A stretch of DNA of 64,000 nucleotides. Source: Semisulcospira habei (Eukaryota; Mollusca; Gastropoda; Semisulcospiridae). A model generated the notes under the pieces. It saw only the letters and a list, made by a program, of their open reading frames with translations. It ran no database searches and was not told where the DNA came from. Shown here one piece after another: positions 63,720 to 64,000 of this stretch (positions are counted from its first letter, which is position 1; each line of letters starts with the position of its first letter). The position numbers and the translations under genes are program-made. The DNA is taken from the NCBI GenBank assembly GCA_036245525.1, contig BTPG01000003.1, positions 187,741,033 to 187,805,032 on the forward strand. The letters run 5' to 3'.

Positions 63720-64000
63720 CTGCAAAGCACCTTATTGAGGGCGGGTGTTGCTTCATATTTTTTTTTTAAATTTCTCATTAGGTACATTGTGTTGTAATCA
63801 TTCTAATTTCGGAGCATCCAGCTGCGCTTTGAGATTTCGACGGGAAATATATTTTGAATCTTCACACCAAGGCCAACATTTTTTGGGGGAACAAATTCAA
63901 GATTTTATTAACTTTATAAAAATAAAAAAAAAGGAACAGAACTGTATGTGCTTGCCTGAATATCAACCTGAAGTAAAGCCTACATTCCGCACACAGCAGT
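63720..64000. other. No gene recognised
   Basis: AT-rich to the window end. Confidence 0.5.

Overview
The window looks like animal nuclear DNA, most likely from a marine mollusc (probably a gastropod). That assignment is inference. It rests on GT-AG introns, a two-exon Rho-family GTPase, many non-LTR retrotransposons, tRNA-derived SINEs, very long (CT)n and (TG)n arrays and dense small palindromic elements. No bacterial, viral or organellar gene organisation is seen.

Layout. 1-9.4 kb: three non-LTR retrotransposon copies. Two are decayed CR1/L2/Jockey-type copies (1-2187 and 5684-8484) and one is a 5'-truncated RTE-type copy (3243-4890). They are separated by CT and TG arrays. 10.3-14.7 kb: a spliced gene for a zinc-finger protein with a tyrosine-recombinase-like domain and a C-terminal Myb-like tail. 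It has one frameshift. It lies between an upstream element and downstream tandem repeats that are inverted copies of each other. This is the strongest candidate for an undescribed mobile element. 14.7-18.6 kb: two ~300-bp palindromes, one nested in an older repeat, a 0.7-kb element with ~90-bp inverted ends, and small hairpins. 19-21.4 kb: a SINE and a truncated LINE, each with a 10-bp target-site duplication, then a hairpin element whose loop holds a second SINE. 21.8-27 kb: an SGNH-hydrolase-like ORF1 and a nearly intact endonuclease-reverse transcriptase ORF with a single stop codon. 27.8-31.9 kb: a ~240-bp minisatellite invaded by three different LINE fragments.

33.5-64 kb: the host gene and a hairpin field. 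A RhoA-like GTPase is on the minus strand (coding exons 41332-41487 and 38802-39230). A non-coding first exon and promoter probably lie near 49.65-49.95 kb. Its introns and both flanks are packed with short palindromic elements of at least six sequence families. Many begin with TTAACCC or TTAACTC and end with GGGTTAA or equivalent. This is what piggyBac-type non-autonomous elements with TTAA target sites would look like. They account for most non-coding structure here, and several have been hit by later insertions.

The only ordinary cellular gene I am confident of is the Rho GTPase. Everything else coding is transposon-derived or transposon-like. Element boundaries are by eye and usually good to a few bases only where a target duplication or TTAA is cited. 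Frameshifts at homopolymers (near 6040, 6695, 12880 and 30705) may be either decay or sequencing error.
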